In this document: positions 32,948-39,863 of the stretch, piece after piece
Layout of the letters: each line of letters begins with the position of its first letter
How positions within the stretch are numbered: position 1 is the first letter of the stretch
Made by a program: the position numbers and the translations under genes
Origin: Gemmataceae bacterium
GTDB taxonomy: Bacteria; Planctomycetota; Planctomycetia; Gemmatales; Gemmataceae
Length of the DNA stretch: 43,367 nt
Assembly: GCA_009692005.1 (NCBI GenBank)
Contig: SHZZ01000030.1
Location: forward strand, 1 to 43,367
Direction of reading: 5' to 3'
Notes under the pieces: model-generated
What the model was told of the DNA's origin: nothing
Database searches by the model: none
What the model saw: the letters and a program-made list of their open reading frames with translations, nothing else

Positions 32948-34166
32948 AACCGGGCTGGGTATTCTGACGGGGCTCCTCGTTTTTGTCTGTTCCGCACAGG
33001 CAGAAGACTGGAACACCTGGCTTGGGCCCAGGCGGGATTGCTCCTCCAGCGAGAAATTCGAGCCGTGGAAAGGCAACCCCAAGGTCGAGTGGAAAATCCC
33101 CGTGGGTGAGGGGCACAGCTCCCCTGTGGTGGCCAACGGCCGAGTCTATTTGCACACCCGTGTGAAGGGTAAAGAAGCGGAGGAATTGGCCGCCTACGAT
33201 GCCGCCACGGGAAAAACCGCCTGGACAACTTCCTACCCTCGCGGGCCATTTCAAAGCGTCTTTGGCTTCGGACCGCGGGGAACCCCCACGGTGGCCAACG
33301 GGAAAATCTTCACCTTTGGCGTGACCGGAATCCTTTCCTGCTTCAACGAGGCCGACGGTAAAATCCTTTGGCAACACGACACTTTAACGCAATTCAACGC
33401 TGCCAACTTGTTTTTTGGCGCCTCCTGCTCCCCTCTTCTTTACAAGGATAAAGTGATCGTTCAGGTGGGGGGTCAAGGCGCGTCGCTGGTGGCATTCAAC
33501 ACCGGAGACGGCGCCGTCGCCTGGAAATCCCTCAACGACAAGGCGACTTACAGTTCCCCCATCCTCTGCGATCTTATGGGTGCAACCAGCTTATTTGCCC
33601 TGACGCAACAGGGGCTGGTCTGCCTCGATCCTGAAACGGGCAAGCAGTTCTGGAAATATCCTCTCGTCGACCGCCTGAATGAAAGCAGCACCACTCCCAT
33701 TCTCCTGGGGGAGACCATTCTGGCCAGTTCGGTGACTTTTGGCAGCGTGGGCATCAAGCTGGATGAGGGAAGGCAATACATCCAGTCCTGGAAAAACGGC
33801 TCCTTGACTTGTTATTTCGCCACGCCGGTGCCTGTCGGCAAAGATCATGTCTACATGGTCACGGGCGGCTTGTTGCCTCCTCCGGAATCGCACCTGCATT
33901 GCGTGGATATAAAAACCGGGAAAATCCTCTGGACCAAGAAGAAGGTCGGGCAATACCACGCCTCATTGATCAAGGGGGCTAACAACCGCCTGCTCATGCT
34001 GGAAGACACCGGCCACCTGACCCTGATCGAACCGGATGGGAAAGAGTACAAGGAACTATCGCGATCGAAGGTTTGCGCCCACACTTGGGCGCACCCGGCG
34101 GCGGCCAATGCCAGGATCTTCCTCCGGGATGACAAGGATCTCTTGTGCGTCAACCTGGGCCAGTGA
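32895..34166 (+). CDS. Secreted PQQ-like beta-propeller protein
   Basis: A 423-residue protein with a signal peptide (GILTGLLVFVCSAQA) and an outer beta-propeller of the PQQ/quinoprotein type. Repeated strands have the form 'ASG/TGK-x-x-W', as in LAAYDAATGKTAWTTSYP, SCFNEADGKILWQHDTL, VAFNTGDGAVAWKSL, VCLDPETGKQFWKYPL and HCVDIKTGKILWTKKK. PQQ itself may not be bound; many such planctomycete proteins lack the calcium ligands. The ATG at 32895 is taken; 32871 is also possible and would overlap more with the upstream gene. Neither has a good ribosome site, so coupling to the previous gene is likely. A terminator follows at 34182. Confidence 0.85.
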   Translation: MRPCITFSTTPRTPAPYKTGLGILTGLLVFVCSAQAEDWNTWLGPRRDCSSSEKFEPWKGNPKVEWKIPVGEGHSSPVVANGRVYLHTRVKGKEAEELAAYDAATGKTAWTTSYPRGPFQSVFGFGPRGTPTVANGKIFTFGVTGILSCFNEADGKILWQHDTLTQFNAANLFFGASCSPLLYKDKVIVQVGGQGASLVAFNTGDGAVAWKSLNDKATYSSPILCDLMGATSLFALTQQGLVCLDPETGKQFWKYPLVDRLNESSTTPILLGETILASSVTFGSVGIKLDEGRQYIQSWKNGSLTCYFATPVPVGKDHVYMVTGGLLPPPESHLHCVDIKTGKILWTKKKVGQYHASLIKGANNRLLMLEDTGHLTLIEPDGKEYKELSRSKVCAHTWAHPAAANARIFLRDDKDLLCVNLGQ

Positions 34167-34181
34167 CGGATCTTGAATAAA

Positions 34182-34218
34182 CCACCCAGCCACGGATGGG
34201 GCTCGGTGGCCTATTTTT
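34182..34218 (+). terminator. Rho-independent terminator after the PQQ-like gene
   Basis: A 10-bp stem with one mismatch (CCACCCAGCC 34182-34191 with GGCTCGGTGG 34200-34209-type pairing, loop 8 bases) is followed by TATTTTT at 34212-34218. On the minus strand the hairpin also follows the RHH gene stop, with GTTTATT beyond it, so it may serve both convergent genes. Confidence 0.7.
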
Positions 34219-34402
34219 CTCTATGAGGATCTGCGTTAGTCGTGTTCTCTTCCCGCGGCCTTCGGCCTGCGTTCTTCAAAGCCAGCCGCAGGGCGTATTC
34301 CATCTGGCCATTCAAACTGCGCAGTTCATCATCGGCCCAGCGCTGCATGACCCTGTGCAATTCCGGCTCCAGCCGCAGTAAAAAAGCTTTCTTCTCCGCC
34401 AA
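34211..34402 (-). CDS. Arc/ribbon-helix-helix DNA-binding protein
   Basis: A 63-residue protein of the Arc/MetJ ribbon-helix-helix type. AFLLRLEPELHRVMQRWA gives the beta strand and first helix, and DELRSLNGQMEYALRLAL the second helix with the turn (SLNGQ). A basic/polar tail ends REENTTNADPHREK. Dimers of this fold insert a two-strand ribbon in the major groove. It starts 12 bases after the SPFH gene stop, so they form a two-gene unit, and the likely target is the palindrome at 35404-35426 upstream of that unit, giving autoregulation. It could also be an antitoxin-like protein, but no toxin gene is nearby. Confidence 0.82.
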   Translation of the reverse strand: MAEKKAFLLRLEPELHRVMQRWADDELRSLNGQMEYALRLALKNAGRRPREENTTNADPHREK

Positions 34403-34414
34403 GGGCCAGTCCTC

Positions 34415-35374
34415 TTAATGGTGAATCGTGCCGGTGTTTAAAATCGGCTGTGCCGCCCGTTCGCCGCACAACACCACCAGCAGGTTGCTCACCATGGCCG
34501 CTTTCCGGTCCTCGTCCAGTTTCACCGTATTGTGCGCTTCCAAACGCTCCAGCGCCATTTCCACCATGCCCACCGCCCCCTCCACAATAATTTTCCGGGC
34601 GGCAAGAATGGCTGTCGCCTGCTGGCGCTGCAACATGGCGGCGGCGATCTCTGGCGCATAGGCCAGGTAACTGATGCGCGCCTCCAGCGCTTCCACCCCC
34701 GCTTGTTTCAGCCGATCCTGCAGCTCCTTGCGCAATTCCTCGCCCACATGGGTGGTGCTGCCGCGCAAGGAAACGCCCCCATCTTCGGGGAGATCGTAGG
34801 GGTATTTGCTGGCCATGTTGCGCAGCGCCGACTCGCTTTGCACATGAACAAATTCCTCGTAGTTATCGATGTGAAACAAGGCTTCGACGGTGTCCCTGAC
34901 TTGCCAAACGACGACGGCGGCGATCTCAATCGGATTGCCCAGGAGATCATTTACCTTGGTGGGGTTGCGCGTCTTGGTGGAAACCTCGGTGGTCACGCCA
35001 GTGTTGCCGGTCGATTTGGCCGTGGTGGTGGTGTTCCCTGTTTCAAAAGTGCGCACCCGCAGCGACACTTTGGGTTTGTAATAAAAAGGGTTGGCCCAGA
35101 AGAAGCCCGGTTCTTTCACCGTGCCCTTGTATTCCCCAAACAGAGTGATCACCCTGGCCTGGTTGGGCATAACAATGAACAGCCCCACCAGTCCAAGAAC
35201 CGATCCCAGGATGACGAGGATGACAGCGATTATTCCCACGGCTGTGAGAAAGTCGGACTGTTGCTCGACGACAGTGGAAAAAAAGATCAGGGGAGCCACG
35301 ATCAGCAGAAAGAAGAGAAACAGAGCCAAGGGGCCATAGCCGGACCAAACCTTGATCGGTTTTTCTTGAAACAT
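34415..35374 (-). CDS. SPFH/Band 7 domain membrane protein
   Basis: A 319-residue stomatin/prohibitin-like protein. Two membrane segments near the N-terminus (about 15-34 and 43-69) are followed by an SPFH domain (about 70-230; ARVITLFGEYKGTVKEPGFFWANPFY, NPIEIAAVVVWQVRD) and a helical C-terminus (LKQAGVEALEARISYLAYAPEIAAAML) that forms oligomers in relatives. It probably organises a membrane microdomain on the cytoplasmic membrane. The ATG at 35374 has AAGGAGG six bases upstream, the strongest ribosome site in the window. The RHH gene follows 12 bases later. A 100-base upstream gap with an operator-like palindrome suggests its own regulated promoter. Partner proteins are unknown. Confidence 0.92.
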   Translation of the reverse strand: MFQEKPIKVWSGYGPLALFLFFLLIVAPLIFFSTVVEQQSDFLTAVGIIAVILVILGSVLGLVGLFIVMPNQARVITLFGEYKGTVKEPGFFWANPFYYKPKVSLRVRTFETGNTTTTAKSTGNTGVTTEVSTKTRNPTKVNDLLGNPIEIAAVVVWQVRDTVEALFHIDNYEEFVHVQSESALRNMASKYPYDLPEDGGVSLRGSTTHVGEELRKELQDRLKQAGVEALEARISYLAYAPEIAAAMLQRQQATAILAARKIIVEGAVGMVEMALERLEAHNTVKLDEDRKAAMVSNLLVVLCGERAAQPILNTGTIHH

Positions 35375-35381
35375 GGGAAAC

Positions 35382-35394
35382 CTCCTTAAAGGAG
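35382..35394 (-). promoter_or_regulatory. Inverted repeat over the SPFH ribosome-binding site
   Basis: CTCCTT and AAGGAG (35382-35387 with 35389-35394) form a short inverted repeat that includes the Shine-Dalgarno sequence of the SPFH gene. As RNA it allows a 5-bp stem with a 3-base loop, enough to mask the site weakly. Confidence 0.35.
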
Positions 35395-35403
35395 CGACAA
35401 CGA

Positions 35404-35426
35404 TATGATATCACTTTGATATCATA
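35404..35426. promoter_or_regulatory. Operator-like palindrome upstream of the SPFH-RHH unit
   Basis: Arms TATGATATCA (35404-35413) and TGATATCATA (35417-35426) pair perfectly around a 3-base centre. Inside lie two copies of the 8-bp palindrome TGATATCA whose starts are 11 bases apart, one helical turn. That layout is typical of Arc/MetJ-type operators. It stands 30 to 52 bases before the SPFH start codon, where a promoter is expected. Confidence 0.65.
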
Positions 35427-35474
35427 AAGCTACACCCTGCCTTTCTTAATCTAAAAGGCGGCGGCCAAGTTTCC

Positions 35475-36311
35475 CTAAACCCAATACCCCTTTTGACTTA
35501 ACGCCAGGACATCCATGCTCCAGGCAACCATAATATGCAATATGGCCCCGGGGAAAATTGACTTCGTTTTGATTCCCAACCAACCCAAAAACACCCCCGC
35601 CAGAATCGCTGCGAAAGCTTCCAAAAACGGTTTATGGAAATGAATCATGCAGTAGGGGATGACCATTACCGGGATGGACCAGGCGCCGATAACCGGAATA
35701 GTGGAATGGATGAGGAAGCCACGGAAGAATAATTCCAGGGCCAAGAATTGAAATGCGTAAAGAACCTCCCAGAGGAAAAAATCCCAGGCGGGAAAGCTCA
35801 CCCGGGCTGGTTCGTAAAACGGGTAGACCAGCAAGAATCTCGGCCGGCCAGAGGCCATCCAGACCAAAGGCGCCATGACCACCAAAGCCAGCAGCAGCCA
35901 GGGCAAAGTTTTTTTGAAGTCAAACCCCCGAAGGCCAAAGTCCGCGGGGCGTTCCCCCAGAGCCAGCCGGACCAGCGCCATGGGGATCACGGCATAACAT
36001 AAAACGCAGCCGAACATCCAAAAGGAAAGCCTGCCCAAGGGGTGGGAAAAGAAATCCTGAAATAGTTTGGCCAGGGAATCAGCGCCCAGAAACTGGGCCA
36101 GGTCCAACCAGCGACTTTGCTCATCCTGCAGGAATAAAAAACGCAGAAGAAGCAGGCAAACGCACCCACCGAGCAGCCCGATCAAGGCCCGGAGATTTTT
36201 TTTCTCGTCGGCGCCGCTGGCATCGCGTTGCTGTTCGGCCAGCCGGATTGGCTCCAGCAGCCAGTCTTTCCAGGAGAACGGGAAGGCATTTGCCTCAGGT
36301 GTGGACGGCAT
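35475..36311 (-). CDS. CPBP-family membrane protein (Abi/Rce1-like), variant active site
   Basis: A 278-residue polytopic membrane protein. Several hydrophobic segments are visible (ALIGLLGGCVCLLLLRFLFL, MFGCVLCYAVIPMALVRLAL, LPWLLLALVVMAPLVWMA and the C-terminal set). The CPBP signature is LALELFFRGFLIH, where the usual EExxxR has lost its first Glu (Leu), keeping E193 and R197. Histidines H224/H226 (MIHFHKPFLEAFAAILAGVFLGW) and H259 (GAILHIMVA) are kept. The start is ATG 36311, overlapping the permease gene by 17 bases; the frame runs on to 36338. A glutamic-type membrane protease is the family role; activity with one missing Glu is uncertain. Confidence 0.78.
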   Translation of the reverse strand: MPSTPEANAFPFSWKDWLLEPIRLAEQQRDASGADEKKNLRALIGLLGGCVCLLLLRFLFLQDEQSRWLDLAQFLGADSLAKLFQDFFSHPLGRLSFWMFGCVLCYAVIPMALVRLALGERPADFGLRGFDFKKTLPWLLLALVVMAPLVWMASGRPRFLLVYPFYEPARVSFPAWDFFLWEVLYAFQFLALELFFRGFLIHSTIPVIGAWSIPVMVIPYCMIHFHKPFLEAFAAILAGVFLGWLGIKTKSIFPGAILHIMVAWSMDVLALSQKGYWV

Positions 36312-37401
36312 CGAACATAACCAGCGCCAAAGGACCAAAGCCGATTAGGGGCAGCCAGGCGGCCAGAGCCGGGGTCAGGATGTCGGAATCGCCCAGCATT
36401 TTGCAACAATAGCTGATGGCAAAAAAGATGCCGCACAGCGCCAGGCAGGACCCGGCGCTGAGAATGACATTGCGGTTCTGATCGCGCAAAATTACACCCA
36501 GCCCCAAAACCACCAGGATCAAGCCCAGCCCTGGCCGGGTTATGCGGAAATGAAACATCACCGCAACCTGGGTCAGTCGGTTGGCTTCAGGCTTCTGCAT
36601 TTCCTGGAAAATGCGCAGGGTGGAAGCCAGACGAAACCAGTTGGGATTGCGGGTTAGCTGGTCGAAATCGGTTTCGCGCACGGCGAGATTGAAGCGGCCG
36701 GTATCGACCTGTTCCAGGACCCCGTTGCCCTTCTCCAGACCTTCGACCTCGGCTGGGCGGGTGCCCGTCAGCTCCCATTTCCCGCCGCGACCGCCATTAG
36801 CGTCGGGAAAGAAGACAGCCTGTTTTGCGGTCAAATGTATGAGGTTGCCGGTTAGATTTTCAGGAATGGTGCAACGGAAATCGAGGATCATGAGTTCGTT
36901 GCGCCTGGCGCGCTCGCCCTCGATATGAACCCCGTTGGGTTCGTAAGCTCCGCGGACGGCGATTTCCTTTTCACCGGCGACATCGTCCTTGTCATTCATC
37001 AACCGGCTGGCCAACAGGGGAATGAAGATTTCCTGATTAACCACATTCAAACCGAGCATGAAGGCAGCGCTAATGAGGACCGGCATGACCACCCTGCGGG
37101 TGGAAATTCCGGCGCTGAGCAAGGGGAGAAGTTCGTTATTCCGTTGCATCCAGGCCATGGTGAAAACCGCCGCCAAAAGAACAATGTACTCGCTTAGAAG
37201 ATCGAAAATGTGGGTGACTTTGAACCCATAATAGAAGGAGATGTCGCGCAACACCCTGTCAAAACTCTTGTTCTTGCCAGTGAAGTCATCCAGGTTGGTG
37301 AAGAGATCGACGACAATGTACAGGCTAAGAAGACTCACCAGAACGATGAAGTAAGCCTTGAAGTAGCCGCGCACTAGTTGCCGGTCAATTAACGACAGCA
37401 T
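36295..37401 (-). CDS. LptF/LptG-family permease (YjgP/YjgQ)
   Basis: A 368-residue transmembrane protein of the YjgP/YjgQ family. Opening LIDRQLVRGYFKAYFIVLVSLLSLYIVVDLF is typical of LptF/LptG, with two N-terminal spans, a large periplasmic beta-jellyroll-like middle (about 130-270) and C-terminal spans (LGLILVVLGLGVILRD, SYCCKMLG, WLPLIGFGPLALVMF). In Gram-negative bacteria this protein pairs with a second such permease and LptB to extract lipopolysaccharide. Only one such gene is in the window. It follows the phosphatase gene by 18 bases and overlaps the CPBP-type gene by 17, so the three are co-transcribed. Which of LptF or LptG it is cannot be told here. Confidence 0.88.
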   Translation of the reverse strand: MLSLIDRQLVRGYFKAYFIVLVSLLSLYIVVDLFTNLDDFTGKNKSFDRVLRDISFYYGFKVTHIFDLLSEYIVLLAAVFTMAWMQRNNELLPLLSAGISTRRVVMPVLISAAFMLGLNVVNQEIFIPLLASRLMNDKDDVAGEKEIAVRGAYEPNGVHIEGERARRNELMILDFRCTIPENLTGNLIHLTAKQAVFFPDANGGRGGKWELTGTRPAEVEGLEKGNGVLEQVDTGRFNLAVRETDFDQLTRNPNWFRLASTLRIFQEMQKPEANRLTQVAVMFHFRITRPGLGLILVVLGLGVILRDQNRNVILSAGSCLALCGIFFAISYCCKMLGDSDILTPALAAWLPLIGFGPLALVMFDAVHT

Positions 37402-37419
37402 TACCAGGCACCTTTGGAA

Positions 37420-38079
37420 TTAATCTTCGCCCCCGCTGGCCACCTTTGCCGCGTCAGCAGGCTTTTCCGCCCGCGGGCGCAAACCCGCTTTGAAAGTCAA
37501 CACATACTGAATGACATAGTCGTTGGTGTTATTGCAGGCCAAGTCGCCGAACCCGTGGTCTTTCATTTCGCGAAAGGCCTCGTCCCTTGACCAGCCCTGG
37601 TATTCCATGCGGTAAACCGCCGCCAGCACCCCAGTGCGGTGTAGGCCAGCGCGGCAATGAATCAGCATGGGATAATTGGCAGGGTCATCGCAGACGCGCA
37701 AGAATTCATCGATGGCTTTTGGCCGTTGCTCTGGCACCAAATGGCGGGGAATCAAATCGGGGCCCACCACCAGGTAGCGGATCCCGAGTTCCTGGCACAT
37801 TTTCTTTTCCTTGACCGTGTCCCGGTTCCAAAAGGAGATGGGCACATCCGGGTCGGGCAGGTCCTCCTGCAAATTGACAATGGTGCGTAGATTGTGGCGA
37901 GCAATGGCGGACTTGAAGCCTTCCACCGTGAGCTGGCCGGAGCGATACATCTTGCCCGCTTCAACCATGCGCAGACGGCGACCGTTGTTCCAAACATTTC
38001 GGTGCTGAAGAATGGGATAAACAACGACAGCGGAAAACATGGCCGCTACCATGATCCCGCGAAAAATATTGCGAACCAT
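37420..38079 (-). CDS. Membrane-anchored tyrosine/dual-specificity phosphatase
   Basis: A 219-residue protein with one N-terminal hydrophobic segment (about 9-24, IMVAAMFSAVVVYPIL) and a cysteine-phosphatase domain. The P-loop HCRAGLHRTG (141-150) has C142 and R148, the CX5R motif of protein tyrosine and dual-specificity phosphatases. The segment TIVNLQEDLPD and the acidic loop region before it match the family, and the FWNRD stretch may supply part of the general acid site. The ATG at 38079 has a GGGAGGGGCGG site. It is first in a run with the LptF/G-type permease and CPBP gene. Substrate, protein or phospholipid, is unknown. Confidence 0.85.
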   Translation of the reverse strand: MVRNIFRGIMVAAMFSAVVVYPILQHRNVWNNGRRLRMVEAGKMYRSGQLTVEGFKSAIARHNLRTIVNLQEDLPDPDVPISFWNRDTVKEKKMCQELGIRYLVVGPDLIPRHLVPEQRPKAIDEFLRVCDDPANYPMLIHCRAGLHRTGVLAAVYRMEYQGWSRDEAFREMKDHGFGDLACNNTNDYVIQYVLTFKAGLRPRAEKPADAAKVASGGED

Positions 38080-38195
38080 CCGCCCCTCCCTGGCCGGACC
38101 CCCCCTGGGGGTTCAACCCGTGCCGCGAGGCGGATAATGGCCAGCCGGGGCAAAAAGAGCAAGCCCGATTGATTGGCCCGGCCTTACCCAAAAGG

Positions 38196-39764
38196 TTATT
38201 TAACAGGCACTTCGATCGCTTGCAGCACTTCCCCAGTAGCCATGTTTTGCACAAAGGCCACCACCAGGAGATTTTTGAATTCCAAGGGCCTGCCCTTCCC
38301 GGAGAAGGGTTCTTCCCTGGAAGCCTGGTCAAGATAGGAGGACCACTTTTTCCGCAGGTCACCCAGATTCACTTTCGCCTCTTTCTTAACAACTCCTCCT
38401 GCTAGAGGGATTCCCTCCACCCCCGCCGGGAATGAGCGCACCACATGATGATGCCTCTTCTGTTTATTCCCGCCGGTGTAACGAACCTCTTTCTCCGTCA
38501 GAACCATGTTCAAGCGGATGTTATTACCAGTTTCCTTGAACCCTTCCACCGCAACAGAAATGGCGACATCGTCTCCGGTTTGCACAGCGCTGGCGGTCAT
38601 CTTCCCCCCGGCCGGTTTTTCCAACAGCGGCTCAATCACCCCGCGGTACTCGCTGAATTTTTCCATGGCGGCCTCGCGAGGCCCGCCACCACCCGCACCC
38701 GCCTTCCCATTAAAAAAGATGGCCGGCGTGCCTTCGATTTGCCTTCCATAATAACGGGCCCGCGCTTCGCAATCCGGATTGGTCAACGGGTCGGGACCGG
38801 GAATGTGCAAGTGATATTGCAGCGACACCACCTCAGGGGTTTTGAAACATTTTCCCAAAGCGTCGAAGGCCAAATCGGCGGCAACGCAAGGCGGGCACTC
38901 CGTACCGGTGAACAACTCCACCAGCACCACGCGGTCGGAAGCCGACTTTCTTCCCTTGAACGGTTCGGGCTTGATGCCCAGGTCGATCTTCTCCAGCTTT
39001 ATCTGAACTTCCTTGGCTTCGTCGGCGCGACCAGCGGAACCCAGGACATCAGCCAGGATTTCCAGCACCTTCACCTGCGCCGCCGATGACGCCTTGTCAC
39101 CCAGGGCCCGTTCCGCCTGGCGGGCGTATTGCAGCGCGATCGGGGCAAATTCCTTCTGAGCGGAAAGCAACTCGGCCACTTCCAAAACAATCTGGCCTTT
39201 CCAACGCTCGCCGTGCTGGCTGGCGGTTTTCACCGCCCGGTCGGCCCAGGCGCGCACCTCTTCCTGCTTGCTTTTGCGAATCTCGGCCTCTGCCAGCAAG
39301 CTGAGCGCCGCCTTCACAACCTCGTGGCTGGGCAGATCAGGTTGCGTCAATGATTCTTTGCTCAATTCAAAGGGATCGAGGGATGTGGCCAGAGTTGGGA
39401 TCAGCACGGCGGGTGTGACGAGGTCTTTCACCTGAACCGATCCGAGAATTTTGCCGCTCTTGGAGTCGGTGGTTCCCTCGAAAAGAAAATTTCCTTGGCG
39501 AGACTTGAGCCCAAACTGAACCTCGCCATCCTTGGAGGAAAAGTTCTCCAGAGTGGCGTTAGGCATCTGGCTGGCAGTGGCCAGAACCTCGGCGGCAAGT
39601 TTTCCTTCCGCGCTTTTGATCTTGATCAGCCAAACAGGCTGGCTGGGATCGCGGATAAGGAAATTCATGTACATTTTGTAATTGCCCTGGGGAGGGGAGT
39701 CCGCGGCAAATAGCAGGCCAGCCGTAAAAAACACGCAAGTTAACGCCATCAATTGCCGTTTCAT
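38196..39764 (-). CDS. Secreted thioredoxin-fold protein with CPPC motif
   Basis: A 522-residue secreted protein. The signal peptide (ALTCVFFTAGLLFA) precedes a beta-rich N-terminal domain (about 25-120) and an Ala/Glu-rich helical middle (about 145-255, TPR-like). A thioredoxin-fold domain follows with VVLVELFTGTECPPC (CPPC, C290 to C293) and a TPAIFFNG cis-proline loop near 346. A C-terminal domain to the end has a Gly-rich insert (GAGGGGPRE). The ATG at 39764 has GGAG five bases upstream. It could act as a periplasmic thiol oxidoreductase; the family has no clear name. A 116-base gap separates it from the phosphatase gene, with no T-rich terminator. Confidence 0.78.
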   Translation of the reverse strand: MKRQLMALTCVFFTAGLLFAADSPPQGNYKMYMNFLIRDPSQPVWLIKIKSAEGKLAAEVLATASQMPNATLENFSSKDGEVQFGLKSRQGNFLFEGTTDSKSGKILGSVQVKDLVTPAVLIPTLATSLDPFELSKESLTQPDLPSHEVVKAALSLLAEAEIRKSKQEEVRAWADRAVKTASQHGERWKGQIVLEVAELLSAQKEFAPIALQYARQAERALGDKASSAAQVKVLEILADVLGSAGRADEAKEVQIKLEKIDLGIKPEPFKGRKSASDRVVLVELFTGTECPPCVAADLAFDALGKCFKTPEVVSLQYHLHIPGPDPLTNPDCEARARYYGRQIEGTPAIFFNGKAGAGGGGPREAAMEKFSEYRGVIEPLLEKPAGGKMTASAVQTGDDVAISVAVEGFKETGNNIRLNMVLTEKEVRYTGGNKQKRHHHVVRSFPAGVEGIPLAGGVVKKEAKVNLGDLRKKWSSYLDQASREEPFSGKGRPLEFKNLLVVAFVQNMATGEVLQAIEVPVK

Positions 39765-39863
39765 CTTTTCTCCTTTGCGGATTCTCGCAAGATGTTACTC
39801 TAGCAGCCCGGAGGACACTTGGGGCAATTATTCACGCCCCAGATTTTGGCAAGCAGGCAAATT

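Noticed and set aside
34211-34402. RHH protein as the antitoxin of a toxin-antitoxin pair
   Set aside because: The only co-transcribed partner is an SPFH membrane protein; no toxin-like gene is adjacent.
38100-38116. C/G-rich hairpin just upstream of the phosphatase gene as a terminator for the thioredoxin-like gene
   Set aside because: The stem is short and no T-rich tract follows it on the minus strand; it lies close to the ribosome site instead.
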